Shown here in pieces: positions 45,487 to 56,568 of a stretch of 64,000 bases of DNA. How positions within the stretch are numbered: the stretch's first letter is position 1; every line of letters begins with the position of its first letter. The stretch is from Cyrtodaria siliqua (lineage: Eukaryota > Mollusca > Bivalvia > Adapedonta > Hiatellidae): positions 21,765-85,764 of the forward strand of contig JAWPHD010011233.1 of NCBI GenBank assembly GCA_037043455.1, read 5' to 3'. The notes beneath the pieces were generated by a model. The model made no database searches. It was given only the letters and a program-made list of their open reading frames with translations, and was not told the DNA's origin. The position numbers were made by a program, and so were the translations under genes.

Positions 45487-45682
45487 ATCAGACGTGTTCA
45501 AGTGCTTTGGACATGTACTACTTTAATGGCGTAGTAATAACGAAATAACGTGCACTTGCCCATGTGACGTCAACGTGACGTATGGAGATAATTGCCACTG
45601 CAAGGAACCATTCACTGGCAAAGACTGTAGGGCGTGCCAGATATCAGAACATTCACTAGAAAATAATTGCAGGAAACAATAA
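45487..45682 (+). CDS. Terminal EGF-like exon with frameshift
   Basis: The acceptor TATTTCTAG at 45486 gives phase 1, as required by the donor at 42310. The first part reads DQTCSSALDMYYFNGVVITK and then hits a stop. One base away the frame continues CTCPCDVNVTYGDNCHCKEP, FTGKDC, RACQIS and ends at TAA (45680). The second part has CxC, GxNCxC and GxxC spacing of an EGF-like module. The shift lies within about 45538-45550 (ACGAAATAACG). An AATAAA overlaps the stop at 45679. Either a pseudogenic lesion or a one-base sequence error. Confidence 0.55.
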
Positions 45683-45912
45683 ACAATCTAAATTTCATTT
45701 TATTACACAATTGTTCAGTACAGTTTATTTGGCTGACTGTTTGAAATTGCAGTTAATTGTTATGGCGTCTTAAACAACGCTTTAGCAACTAATATTCGTC
45801 ATTCAGTAACCGATGAATACCCTGTACATTTGTCAGTTACCATCCTGCTTTCAATCTTAATTGGCCCAACGAATTGGTCTCTATCTAAATAATACAAACG
45901 CTCTAGTCTGTT

Positions 45913-46163
45913 TCAAAGATGATACAGCGGTAAAGAAAAGTAAACAGCTGATTTGGTAATCGTGGTATCTTGACCACCCGTGTAAGGGTATACTGGAAAC
46001 GTCGTATAAATCGGTTTCTCTGACAGTGGTAGTGGTGCTTGAATAACTTTTGACAGCATGTACGTCTGACGAAGTTGGTTCGGTGGATAAACGTAGGAAT
46101 TTAATTGAAGTTGTGGGTGCACGAATGGCAAAGTTTGGTAAATCGAGGGAAAATTGTCCGTAC
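45913..46163 (-). CDS. Possible terminal exon, unknown protein
   Basis: On the minus strand an acceptor (CCTTGTTGTAG) precedes a frame that enters in phase 1 and reads GTDNFPSIYQTLPFVHPQ, then NSYVYPPNQLRQTYMLSKVI, APLPLSEKPIYTTFPVYPYT and ends KSAVYFSLPLYHL. It is GC-richer than its flanks and rich in Pro and Tyr, like a cytoplasmic or extracellular tail. A second overlapping frame is also open, so coding is not certain. It lies only 230 bp from, and convergent with, the exon at 45487. Confidence 0.35.
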
Positions 46164-46199
46164 CTACAACAAGGGATTATAGATAAGTACATACGATAC

Positions 46200-47435
46200 T
46201 ATTAAAACAAATTTCGGAGGAGATATGTGAAAACGACGAATGCTATTCTTAATTTACATGATACGAAGTATATAACAAAGGCACGATCTTTTCGAGGTAG
46301 TAATAGACAAAATGTGTTTGTATTTTATGTATCTTGATCATTATTTGCTGAGAAAACTAACATATTTAAATTAATGGGGAAAACAATCGGTTAAAAAGCA
46401 TGCAATGTGGAGAAAAAACGTATGTAGACATATCGACACGTATTTAAATCAAGAAAATGCCGTTTTGATTAACTGATTGATTTCTCATTAAACAAATTCT
46501 TTGTGATTTGTAAAGGATTTTGCTATATTACTTTTAGAGGCTCTTACCTTTAACGGTCAAAATGTTAATCTTTTAACGGGACTGTTATTTTTGTTAACGG
46601 TGCTACAGTCCCATTCGTTAGAGACTAGGGACACATAATGGGATTTCCCGTGTAACGCAGTCTTTCATTCGAGCACGTTAAATACCAATAGAAATATTTT
46701 CAATTGTACAGTCGGTCAACATTGGCGTATTCCTTTGCAACCCACTCTCTCTCTCTCTTTGCGGCGGCCCTTAATAATTAAATATATGTGTAAGTTTAAC
46801 TATTTATTTTAAATCGATAATAACGAAAGCGCCCCGAACTTGTTTTTATTACTCTCGATGTATACCTGGGTAAATCCAGTATTGAGAAAATGCAGATAAA
46901 ATGTCTACACAACCAAAATGGTCATGTGCTGATGACAAATAAACAACAAATATACTGAAAGGAAAAAGAAACGCATAATAGAAATTTCCGCTATATGTTG
47001 TATGTGTAGTATGATACTGCTAATCGAATGGTACAGGGTGCATTTCGGAAAGAAGGTTTAAACAGCACCGAACACATCAATGATTACCCCTTTAAAGTTT
47101 CATGATAGACATAATTCACACTTGTCTCAAGCAGGCGAACAAACTTAGGCTTTAAACGTTGCAATCTCTTAACATTAAACAATACTGAAATGGCTTTACT
47201 TTTACAAGCGGAACTTCAACATGAAACTGTAGACTAATATAGTAATGTATATTATATAAAAACTGTATGCTGCATGTGTCAGTATAAATAAATAATTACT
47301 ACTACTACTAATAATAATTATATGCAAAACGAGAACCACTAGAAATGTATCAAAAGTGTTGAACTCCTGACATTTAGGCGATTAAAGAACATGTTATAAA
47401 ATATTGAGGAAAGGTTTTTGAAAATTCAGGAATCA
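46200..47435. other. Unassigned stretch
   Basis: Contains a short CT microsatellite near 46744 and an ACT/AAT run near 47295. Nothing else recognised. Confidence 0.35.
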
Positions 47436-47439
47436 ATCT

Positions 47440-47745
47440 GCTGTGGTCAGGATTTCTGTGCCGCAACTCTAAGCATCTACCACTTGTTCATAAATGGTAT
47501 GTTTTATTCCTTCGAAGAATGTAGACAAATATTTAATATTAACACAACTTTTACACAATATTATGGAGTGGTGAATTCAATTCCTAAAACTTGGATAAAC
47601 AATATATCAAATACAAAGAAGTTAGAAACAGTAACGAATAAATATATTAGATATCTTAAACAAAATCACAAAGTAACACAATATTTTGATAATATAATTA
47701 TCCAAGAAATAAAATCAGATCCCAAGCATATTAAAATAAAATGAA
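47440..47745 (+). mobile_element. LINE C-terminal fragment
   Basis: The frame reads FYSFEECRQIFNINTTFTQY, YGVVNSIPKTWINNI and YIRYLKQNHKVTQYF. The FNIN.TF.QY.GV...IP..W pattern matches the region after the RT domain in CR1/Jockey-type LINEs. Neither the catalytic core nor the 3' end is present. Confidence 0.6.
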
Positions 47746-47789
47746 AAGATGAAATAAGTTGCGAAAATAACAATAACGTTTTCCCTTCC

Positions 47790-47995
47790 ATTCAAAACTT
47801 CATAAACTTCATCACTCAGATGTGTGTAGATCTTTACTAGATACGGTACTTTGCTTTTATACTGGGATGAAAGAGCTTTTACGTTGAGTTTGTCTCCTAC
47901 TAACCAGGGAGACATTGATGTTTCTTTTAATAATACATATTTGTATCTAGATGACATAATACATATTGATTTACAGAATATAAAAATAACTGTAA
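47790..47995 (+). mobile_element. Penelope-like RT core fragment
   Basis: LLYWDERAFTLSLSPTNQGD, DVSFNNTYLYLDDIIHID aligns with the PLE-A core at 38.9-39.1 kb (YERDYMLSLSSDTQADIIEA, FNDTSRYLGDILNI). Here the catalytic YLDD motif is intact, but the fragment is only about 65 codons. Confidence 0.6.
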
Positions 47996-48502
47996 ACACC
48001 ACACCTACAGCTGCAATTACCAACCAGGGAAATACACACATGCTTGTTAAACGCTCACCAGAACAATCGCGGTCGTAATGCATTAACATGATATTCGATA
48101 TTATTTTAAAAGTGTTTAAACGTTGGATTTCCCACATGCCAGAGATTTCCATAGATAAAAATCCCTATTGACCACTTAATTTGCGATCGTCGAGTTTCAA
48201 CACTAAATACAGAGGGTATGAAAACACGATTAATCAGTTTTATTACACTTGCCTAAGAAACGTTGATGTCCTTTGGCGTTATCTGACAAAATACTTTAAA
48301 CCTATCCTTTGCTAAACAAATACGATGGATGTTCAAATAATACGAGGACTTTTTTAATATATCGCATTCATTTTGTACGTAAACCTTTCAAGATGAATGG
48401 CCACCCTTTTTTGTAGTATTATCAGTTAACAAATTTAACTCTTAAGCATCATATGAACATTACTTGATAGCCCTAAGAGAAACATATATTTAAAACCGCT
48501 AC

Positions 48503-48883
48503 AAAAAAGAGTATGATAATGGAACTTTGGAAACGGCCGAAAACGACACATACGAAATATTGCAGTCTCGGTTTGATTGAGACTGTTCATGAGCGGTAGT
48601 GAAATATGCTAGCTACCGCTCGCGCCCTCTAGCTCCGGGTTGAGCAGAACTCAATATTAATAAAATCAATAGTACCAAATTCTAACCATCCCGAAGATGG
48701 CATGCATATGGCAGTGAACATGGAATATCTTTCTTCCCCATGTCGTACGGCGTATGGTCCCAGTATCTAATAAAATTAAATGCCCCGAAGTAATGGAATT
48801 TAGTTGGGAGCAGCGGTTATGAAGCCTGCATATCACAAGTAACAGTCAAAAGACTAAATTAAAAAGCAGACAACATATCCTAT
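48503..48883 (+). mobile_element. X-family hairpin repeat, best copy (copy 5)
   Basis: Stem 1 CAGTCTC (48563) with GAGACTG (48579); stem 2 GAGCGGTAG (48591) with CTACCGCTC (48613); then TTGAG/CTCAA, CCATC/GATGG and the distal pair ACATGG/CCATGT. The tail AAGCAGACAACATATCCTAT is shared with the inverted copy at 57985, which helps define the 3' end. Confidence 0.85.
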
Positions 48884-49489
48884 AAGTGGTTAAACAATAC
48901 CCGGAGCCTTTAATCGGCCGGAGTAGTGGAACCACTGAATCGAAAATTAAGTAAGAAAACTAAAAGAAATGAAAAAGTTGTATGTAAAAAGAAGTATTAT
49001 TTCAATGACGTAGATACTACTTTTACCACTGTGTGACTGCAAGGGAAAATGAAGTAAATCTGAATTGTATAGCTGCACAACTAATGACAGATAATTGATC
49101 AATACATTTACCTCTGGATTAATTTACCCGTTCAAATTTTTCTACGTCATCAAATAAAACCTTATACTCGCTTTTCACAGATAGTGCAATGTTTGAATTG
49201 TAAATATCTATTGTTGTGTATTGATTTCGATTTAAATAAACATACACATGTTCATGAAACAAAACATGGCCGGGGAAATTAAAGATTAATATACTTTGTA
49301 ATCCAGTTCAAAAGAAATCGCTTGATTTAAACAGAAGTCGATATCATGTCTTGTTACGTTGCAATGAATGATCTAGTTGTGTGTGTGTGTGTGACAATTT
49401 TAAGATTATGCTTGATTCCGGATTTTTTTCCAGAAAAATGGACCGAAATGAACATACAAATTGAGATTTTAATAATGTTAATAATTATA

Positions 49490-49824
49490 GGGGCTTCACT
49501 CTAGTAAGCTGCTTATCTAAGTCTTTCACGCCTATATTAAATAAGAGCATTGTAACTGTTTGTGATAATAATCATGTTTTATCTAATGCACAGTTTGGAT
49601 TTAAGAAAGGGCGTCTGATGCAGTGTTTGTCTTTATAAATACTGTGCAAAAGTTTCTTAATGATAAGAAAATATTATACTGTGTATTTATTGATTTGAAG
49701 AACTGTTTTGATACGATTTATAGAAATGCATTATGGGTGAAACTTTACCACGTTGGAATTCAGGGTAAATTGTTAATACCATTTAAAGAGTGGAATCATG
49801 TGTTAGGAAATGTGAACCATTACG
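49490..49824 (+). mobile_element. LINE RT, N-terminal part of a broken copy
   Basis: Frames read FTLVSCLSKSFTPILNKS, NNHVLSNAQFGFKKGR, then after a frameshift VFINTVQKFL, YCVFIDLKNCFDTIYRNALW. AQFGFKKGR and the FIDLKNCFD motif (first catalytic Asp present) are typical of CR1/Jockey-group RT. The copy is broken at 49825 by a MITE and resumes at 51255. Confidence 0.7.
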
Positions 49825-50095
49825 TGGTTCGAATATTGACTTTCATTCTCCATCCAACCCCTTCTCCAAGAAGAAAAAACGGGGTTGGCTGGGGTATGAA
49901 ATAAAACAATAATTTCGGCTTAAAACCTTTGCATATTGTAAAATTAAAACATTTAGTAGGTAATTTTAAACAGGTTATCACATTTTTTCAGTAAGACATG
50001 TTTTAAACGTGTTTTATTGTCGAAATATCCGTTATAAAATCCTGATAATATAAGCTTTCTCATCGCTTAATGGAATTAAGGCGGGACCCCGTAAT
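49825..50095 (+). mobile_element. CATTACGTGG-type MITE, copy 3
   Basis: It starts ATTACGTGGTTCGAATATTG and ends GGCGGGACCCCGTAAT; the ends are inverse over about 9 bp. The interior matches 12024-12254. It lies within LINE sequence. Confidence 0.75.
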
Positions 50096-50097
50096 TT

Positions 50098-50310
50098 TAC
50101 TCAGACTTCTCTGAATATGAAGTTATATGAAGTTATATGAACAGTACTCAGACTTCTCTGAATATGAAGTTATATATATGATATATTAACAGTACTCAGA
50201 CTTCTCTGAATATGAAGGTATATATAAACAGTACTCAGACTTCTCTGAATATGAAGGTATATATAAACAGTACTCAGACTTCTCTGAATATGAAGGTATA
50301 TATATGAATA
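50098..50310. repeat. ~39-50-bp tandem repeat, 5 copies
   Basis: ACTCAGACTTCTCTGAATAT followed by GAAG(G/T)TATAT recurs five times; the last three units are spaced 39-40 bp and the first two are longer. Confidence 0.9.
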
Positions 50311-50439
50311 TAAGAATAGGAATATGAAGTTGTTTAAATAGTGAAATTTGAATGGGTTGAGACAAGGGGAGATAAATTCGCCAACATTATTCTCGCTTTT
50401 ATTGAGGACCTAGTCATATATTTACAAGAAAGATACACA

Positions 50440-50665
50440 TATTGGACAGGGAAAGCAGCATTCAAGGACGACAGTCAACCATAAAACACAAAAACAAACA
50501 CGCTAACAGACAAACGAGAAGGCAAAAGTAATAAAAAATGCAAACGACATCATAAACACAAAACGGTTGACAAAAGGGCTACTGCCTTGGAACGGTCTGT
50601 GGCAACAAAGGCCACTGGGGTTTAAACCGGTTCTAGGATGCACCAAACCTCACATCAACACAGGT
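50440..50665 (-). mobile_element. PLE-A 3'-terminal fragment
   Basis: Plus-strand TTGGACAGGGAAAGCAGCAT through GGGCTACTGCCTTGGAACGG to GCACCAAACCTCACA. Confidence 0.7.
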
Positions 50666-50691
50666 TTACAAAGTGATGATATATTGTTTGC

Positions 50692-51248
50692 GGCGCTTGT
50701 TTCAGCCAAAGGTTTTCTACAGTAATTCGAGCAATTTAAATAACACGTACATCGTTTATATATCATTAGAACTGGCATTTTTAGTGGTAAATAAAACTAC
50801 TTTACTTTTGAAAATCGATTTAGAAATAAATATTTTACAGCCAAAATGATTTTTTGATGTGTCTTTTCCTATGTAATTTCCTTGTTGTTGGGACAGCAGA
50901 AAACTAAGAAATGTCAAATAACTTCAGTAATACTTCATATTTTGCTATAACACTTTCAGGGTGTCTTAATTTCTAATATCAAACAATTTAAACCTATTTT
51001 GGACAACAATTCTAAAAATAAATATTTTTCAATTTTTTTCATACTGCAGAATGTTGCATTGAAAATGACCCATCAACAACAACTTTCGCACATGATTTTC
51101 TATTTCTCAACCGATTTTGAAAAGTAAGGTATTTTTATTTACCAATAAAAATGTCTGTTTCACTGATATACAACTTATTTAGGTGATAGATTAATTTTAT
51201 TTTAAAAGTCCAAAAAACCTTTGGCTGAAACAAGCGCCCCAAACAATA
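50692..51248. mobile_element. Palindromic MITE with long TIRs
   Basis: The left end TATTGTTTGCGGCGCTTGTT + TCAGCCAAAGGTTTT is inverted at 51215-51248 with one or two mismatches. A second inverted pair lies inside (TTTAGTGGTAAATAAAACTA near 50780 against the inverse near 51140-51160). Length is 557 bp with no ORF. It is inserted in LINE sequence. Confidence 0.75.
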
Positions 51249-51254
51249 GTACTT

Positions 51255-51390
51255 ACTTTACTCTTATTTGCAGGTGATATGATCATTTTAGGTAAATCAC
51301 CTGGAGAATTGTAACAACAAATTAATCTACTTTATGATTATTCTAACAAATGGGGCTTAGAGGTGAACACGGCGAAAACAAAAGTTATGG
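51255..51390 (+). mobile_element. LINE RT, catalytic segment (mutated)
   Basis: Reads LTLLLFAGDMIILGKSPGEL, stop, NLLYDYSNKWGLEVNTAKTK. The FADD box of LINE RTs reads FAGD here, so the catalytic pair is damaged. NKWGL.VN..KTK is the following conserved block. Confidence 0.7.
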
Positions 51391-51394
51391 TTGC

Positions 51395-51478
51395 CATTCA
51401 TGTTTGTCGTTTTGCGTGTTTTTTGGTTTACTGTGTTCTGTGAAAGCTGCATATTCTGTTCGACTTTCAACTTATTTT
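51395..51478 (+). mobile_element. PLE-A 3'-terminal fragment inside LINE
   Basis: TTCATGTTTGTCGTTTTGCG and TTCTGTTCGACTTTCAACTT split the LINE between KTKVMV and the next block. Confidence 0.65.
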
Positions 51479-51479
51479 T

Positions 51480-52245
51480 AGACCAAAAGACGGGATATTG
51501 AATCATGGAATTATAATGAAGGAAACATAGAAGTAGAACATGATTCCAGTTATTTAGGAACAGCTTTTAATTATACGAGGATTTTGCCTTAAACCAAGAA
51601 CTTTGATTGGCAAAGCTCTGAAAGCACTGACTATACTCTTAAATAATTGTAAAAAGGTAAGATTGAAACCAAAAATACAATGTCAATCATTTGACTCTTT
51701 TGTTGGCTCTATTTTGAATTATTCTTCGGAAATTTGGGGATAGACAAAATCAAAGCAAATCGAGAGATTACATCCAAAATGTTGAAAGTAAATTTTAAAG
51801 GTGACACATAGCTCATGTACAGCAGGAGTTATGGTGAATTAGGAATATATCTTTTATTCATAACACGTTATGCAAGAATTGTTAAATATTGATTTAAAAC
51901 ACTAAAAAGAGATAACATAATACTTAAACATGTTTACATATCATCATTGAATGATTGTAAAAAGGGTTATACAAACTGGGTATCGAACACACATCGAACA
52001 CAGAAAATATGCTAAATGAATATGGTTTTATTAATGTCTAGAATGATCGGTTAACTTTAAGTACTTTATTAACGTATTTAGATAAAGAGTTGTTGATTGT
52101 TTCATACAATGATGGTTTGTGGATAAAGAATCAAGTAATGTACTTGAATTATATAATCTTTTGTATAATGAGTTTTAATTACGAAACACACCTTGATAAT
52201 TTACCATGTAATTTAAGGTCAGATTTAACAAAAATCCGAATTAGT
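51480..52245 (+). mobile_element. LINE RT thumb and C-terminal part, decayed
   Basis: Blocks recognisable across frames: the SYLGTAFNYT region, SFDSFVGSILNYSSEIWG and LDNLPCNLRSDLTKIRIS. Several stops and frameshifts. Confidence 0.6.
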
Positions 52246-52493
52246 ACACTTAAAGAGGAACGCATATTGGCGAACTGTAAATGGGTCCACCACCAAACAT
52301 GCAGTGCGTTGCTAAATGATAGGATCATAACATCGTTTGATAAACCTTTTTACAAGTTTAACAAAGATAGTAAGATAGTGATAACGACCAAGGATCTTAC
52401 AAAGTTGGTAAATCACGTCATATAGGAGTCAGGTTGCGATAGTCCTTGTGGCAGAAGAGTTCTTAAATTACTTTTATATTTGGAAAAAAGACC
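52246..52493 (-). mobile_element. Internal PLE-A fragment inside LINE
   Basis: Plus-strand TTAAAGAGGAACGCATATTG through ACCAAGGATCTTACAAAGTT to GTTCTTAAATTACTTTTATA matches the C-terminal coding part of PLE-A. Unlike nearly all other pieces it does not include the 3' terminus. Confidence 0.6.
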
Positions 52494-52800
52494 AAGTATG
52501 TTTAAATTCATAAAATTACTTCAGACGCAAGATATTAGTATTATTATTATTAATTTAGAAATATATTTAAGTAAAGCTTTATCTGTAAGAAACTCATTGT
52601 TGAATATATAAAACAAGGTATTTTGCATTTTCATCCTCATGTAATAGTTATATAAATATATTTGAATCTTGCCCTCCAATTCCCATACATCTTGCATCAT
52701 CCTGACTTACGTATATATATAGTGGCTTGTCATATCCGGGTATACGTTTATATGTATTGGCAACTATTGAACAAATAAAATACAAGACATAGCTGTGTGC
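52494..52800 (+). mobile_element. LINE 3' end and polyadenylation signal
   Basis: MFKFIKLLQTQDI, then LSKALSVRNSLLN, stop, then about 180 bp of 3' UTR with AATAAA at about 52777. This is the end of the LINE that began at 49490. Confidence 0.6.
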
Positions 52801-55800
52801 AAATGTCATTTATTCAATTTAAATAAATAAACACAATAGGAAATTATAATCTAACTAAATGTGTAACTTAGAATTCAAGTAAAAACGTCTTGTTATCTTC
52901 AATACAGTAATGGCGTAATCAAAATGAATCTACGAGTCTGCTAACGTGGAACATTCTAGAAGGGGTCGTTACACAATTGTTAATACCTAAGATTGCTAGG
53001 GTGCGACTCAAGTAAGTTTAGCTACGGTAAACAACATATTACTCAAACTACTTAATGATTTATTTGTAGAATTACGTGACTTGTTTATAAACAATTGTAT
53101 TTATGTATGTATAAATGACGATGTACGTATGTATAGGTTAAATAAAACACATGTTTTGTTCTGTTCAACTAAGATGAGGAACCCATCTACGTGGCAGTCC
53201 AAAATATTTTATATCTGCATTTCGGGAATGGCAAAAATATAGCATTGCCACTGGTAATTATGACATTTTATAAATATTGAACAAGGAGAACTACGATAAA
53301 TATAAATAAATAGACACACTCTTCCTTGATTTTACGTTGAAATTGATGACGTCAGAAAAAAGCACGGAGAACTAAAATGTATATATAACATTAAATAATA
53401 TTAACTTTTAATAAAACTAAAAAGTTAATACAAAAATGAAATATTATAACTTAAAATTTTAAAATCATACATAATGTCTTCAAGATATGTGTGTTAATAA
53501 ATTGCGAATACCGATATATATTAAATAAGTATGTCTTTCGGAATGACTATGCTATTTGGAATTCATATGATCTCTTTCCGAAAAGTTGATACTTATAAAA
53601 CATGATTATTCAACAATGCTGTAAAATATTTATTTAATGCAAACTATGAACAGTAAAGTAATCTAATTAATTAACAATTAAGTTCACTATTTATAACATG
53701 TTCATCATTTTATAACTTTAGATTGTTGTTGGTTTTCAAGGCGAGGTCATAGCACAAAAATGACGTGCTCCGTGACGGTCGCGGCTACAGAGAGTTGTAA
53801 AAACTCGTATTTCCTAAAAATCTATCTTAAACTTTTTTATAATATTTACTGATATGAAAGTGAAAATGTAGACTTTTATAGCAATATAATTTAATTTACT
53901 TGATTTATAAAAGTGTATTAACTATTAATAATGTCCACGTAATATTTGAACGGCCGTCGTATGTTCACATATACAATACATGCATTGTAATTAAAACATT
54001 GTTTTATGCATAAGCGCATTGTTTATGGGAAACAACGTGATAATATATTAATAAGTTTACTCCTGAGATATTGTTTAACTGGCACAAGTTTAATTCCGGA
54101 TTTTCTAAACGTGGTAATTTATGAGTTACCTCCCATTCGAGTAGGTATCGTTAACTTCCGGTAAAACAGAAACATGGGGAAATAGTATTGTTGCATGACA
54201 AATTGTCAAAGCTACAGCGGTAATATATGTAAATTGTGACACTAAATATACTTCATAAAGATGTAGATACACGAAGGGCATGAATACGAGCTATCAGCAG
54301 GACATTTTGGAAACCATCGGCCTGCACAGGAGTGTGATCTGATCACTTTCAAGATGGCATTGGCCTAATTCGGCTCAGAGAAACGAAGTTCCCACTGACA
54401 CTTGACACAAAAGGCTAATACACCGAGTCATGAGCCTGTCGCGAGATCATACAGGCTTCATCGTAAACCTCTAAGGATATTCAATGATGGTTCCACTGCG
54501 GTTCAACACTGACTCATGGAGATTCAGACCACCAACCAACCAACAACACATCTCTGAGTTCTACAACTTTGCCACCAACAGAACAAGTTGAACTTATGCA
54601 TGGGTAATACATTTTATAAATTATATCACTATGCCTTTCATTTAATTAATTACAAGAACGGTGCATGCTATACCGGAAGAAGCTTTCATTCTGTAAATAT
54701 GAGGTATGAGTGGGGATGCGTATTTACACGTAAGCTTTATCATTGACTATCCGTTGGCAAATTCGTACAACCCTGGTCAATCTTCATTAAAAATAATATA
54801 TGAATTAAAAAATTGTAGGTTTTGTAAATTCTTGCCGACTTAGTGCAATTATCATTTAAATCTGAAATTAACATATAACAATGGAATTTAGCTGAATAAA
54901 CTGATACGTATGTTTAAGCCATAATGATTGTGTTGTTTCGGTGTTTCCGTGGACTTGATTTGTCGTTGAAAATGTCACGAAAGTTAAAGGATTTAACAAG
55001 TAAACATGTTTACTGATATAATAAAATAAAATATTGCCCATCAATTATGTGCAGTCAATTTAGAAGTAAAGCAAAACGATTAATAGTTTAAACCGAGGTT
55101 AGAAATGAAAAAAACAATGCAAATTGTGATTTGCAAATAAAAGAAAAAAAAATCACATTTAATTCACGATTGTTCTATTCTAAGTTGTTTGCCCTGCTAT
55201 ATGGTTGTAAAGAATACCCCGCACTTGCTGTCAAAAGAATATGCTATCCTTGGTTATGTCTTATCAACAGTGAAATGAAAAGCCACGGAATGATGGAGAT
55301 AATTCATATTTACTGGCATACACAAATGAAACCATGTTTAAGAATTGATAAGCTTCAGTATGTAAACGCTTAATATCAGTGGTTATAATCTGTACCATTA
55401 AATATCACTAGTAATAATTCATTATTCTATTAGAACAATACAATTTACTAAAAAATTATAACATGTTAGTTCTTGACTTGCCCCGTGTGGTTGCCCCCAA
55501 ATTCATGTTCATTTTATCATCTTTTGTTCATGCTCATTAAAGGTCTTCATCATGTGCCATCTCGCTCAGATCACTAGAGCAGTGGCAGAAATTAATAAAC
55601 GTGGCTCCAGCGTAAATGGAGTGTCTACAATAGAATTTGCAGCAACTCTGCAGTTCTGCAGGTGAAAAGGTTCTAGGCCCATTCTCCATATGTTATCTCG
55701 ATGTAAATGGAGGATGAGCCTGGCATGTTCATTCCTGTTAGACGCCATAAAACCTTTCATGTGTTTCTGCGCCTTAAAACCCAATTTATTCAATTCATTC

Positions 55801-55825
55801 AGTTCTTGACTTGAAGAAATAAAAA
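52801..55825. other. Long stretch without recognised genes
   Basis: AT-rich throughout. The part at 54250-54600 is more balanced in composition and might hold an exon or non-coding transcript, but no frame longer than about 30 codons or domain pattern is convincing. The frames at 55131-55373 (+) and 55566-55853 (-) have no recognised features. Confidence 0.35.
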
Positions 55826-56330
55826 TAGATCGGACAGGGAAAGTAGCATTCAAGGAGGACAGTCAACCACATAACACAGAAACAAACCCGCAAATAGACA
55901 AACAAGAAGGCAAAAGAAATAATAAATGCAAACGACATCACAAACACAAAAGGGTTGACAATAGGGCTACCGTCTTGGAACGGTCGGTGGCAAAGTAGGC
56001 CACTGGGGGTTTAATACGGTTCTAGGGTGCACCAAACCTCACAATTACCCTACTTCATCCCATTAAAACAGGACAGAGTAAATAATGAAATCCCCGCCAT
56101 GATCTAATCTCTAACCAACAAGGCAGCATCAATAGGCAATATAAAACACAAATATGCTCGTGTAAATATAATACAAAAAACAATAGCCTAGAAAGCCACA
56201 ATGAAGGTACTCAATGACCTGGCAGAAAACAGAGCAACAAGAGAATAAACCATTAAGGAAGGGCACGACAAGAAAGATCATAGACAAACATCAAACGCCA
56301 CGATCCCAATGGGCTTTAGGTGAAGTCAGA
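55826..56330 (-). mobile_element. PLE-A 3' region, near-consensus copy
   Basis: Plus-strand GATCGGACAGGGAAAGTAGC, GGAGGACAGTCAACC, GGGCTACCGTCTTGGAACGG, then ATAGACAAACATCAAACGCC, ending near GGCTTTAGGTGAAGTCAG. No coding part beyond the last codons. Confidence 0.75.
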
Positions 56331-56369
56331 GTATTGTAATTATGAGCAATATTGAAAAAAGAGTCATGC

Positions 56370-56568
56370 TCCAGGAAAACCGAGCTTACTGCCTGTGCCA
56401 CTAGTGTAGACTTGGATCAGCCTGCACATGATACGCAGTCTGATTCTAGTCTACACTGTTCGGTAAAAGATTCCCATCGATATTTCTGAGTGACTTAATA
56501 GAAAAGAGTGTGGACTTGGATCACTCTATGCATCATGCTGGTCATGAAGTAAGCCACGTTTACCTGGA
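56370..56568. mobile_element. MITE with ~22-bp TIRs
   Basis: TCCAGGAAAACCGAGCTTAC at the left, the inverse of AAGCCACGTTTACCTGGA at the right (4 mismatches). Interior GTGTAGACTTGGATCAGCCT and GTGTGGACTTGGATCACTC are partly duplicated. Confidence 0.65.

Noticed and set aside
47715..48152. 145-residue minus-strand open frame
   Set aside because: The plus strand of the same segment encodes a recognisable RT core with YLDD; the minus frame is its shadow.
55566..55853. 95-residue minus-strand frame
   Set aside because: Its first codons are the terminus of PLE-A; the rest has no recognisable features.
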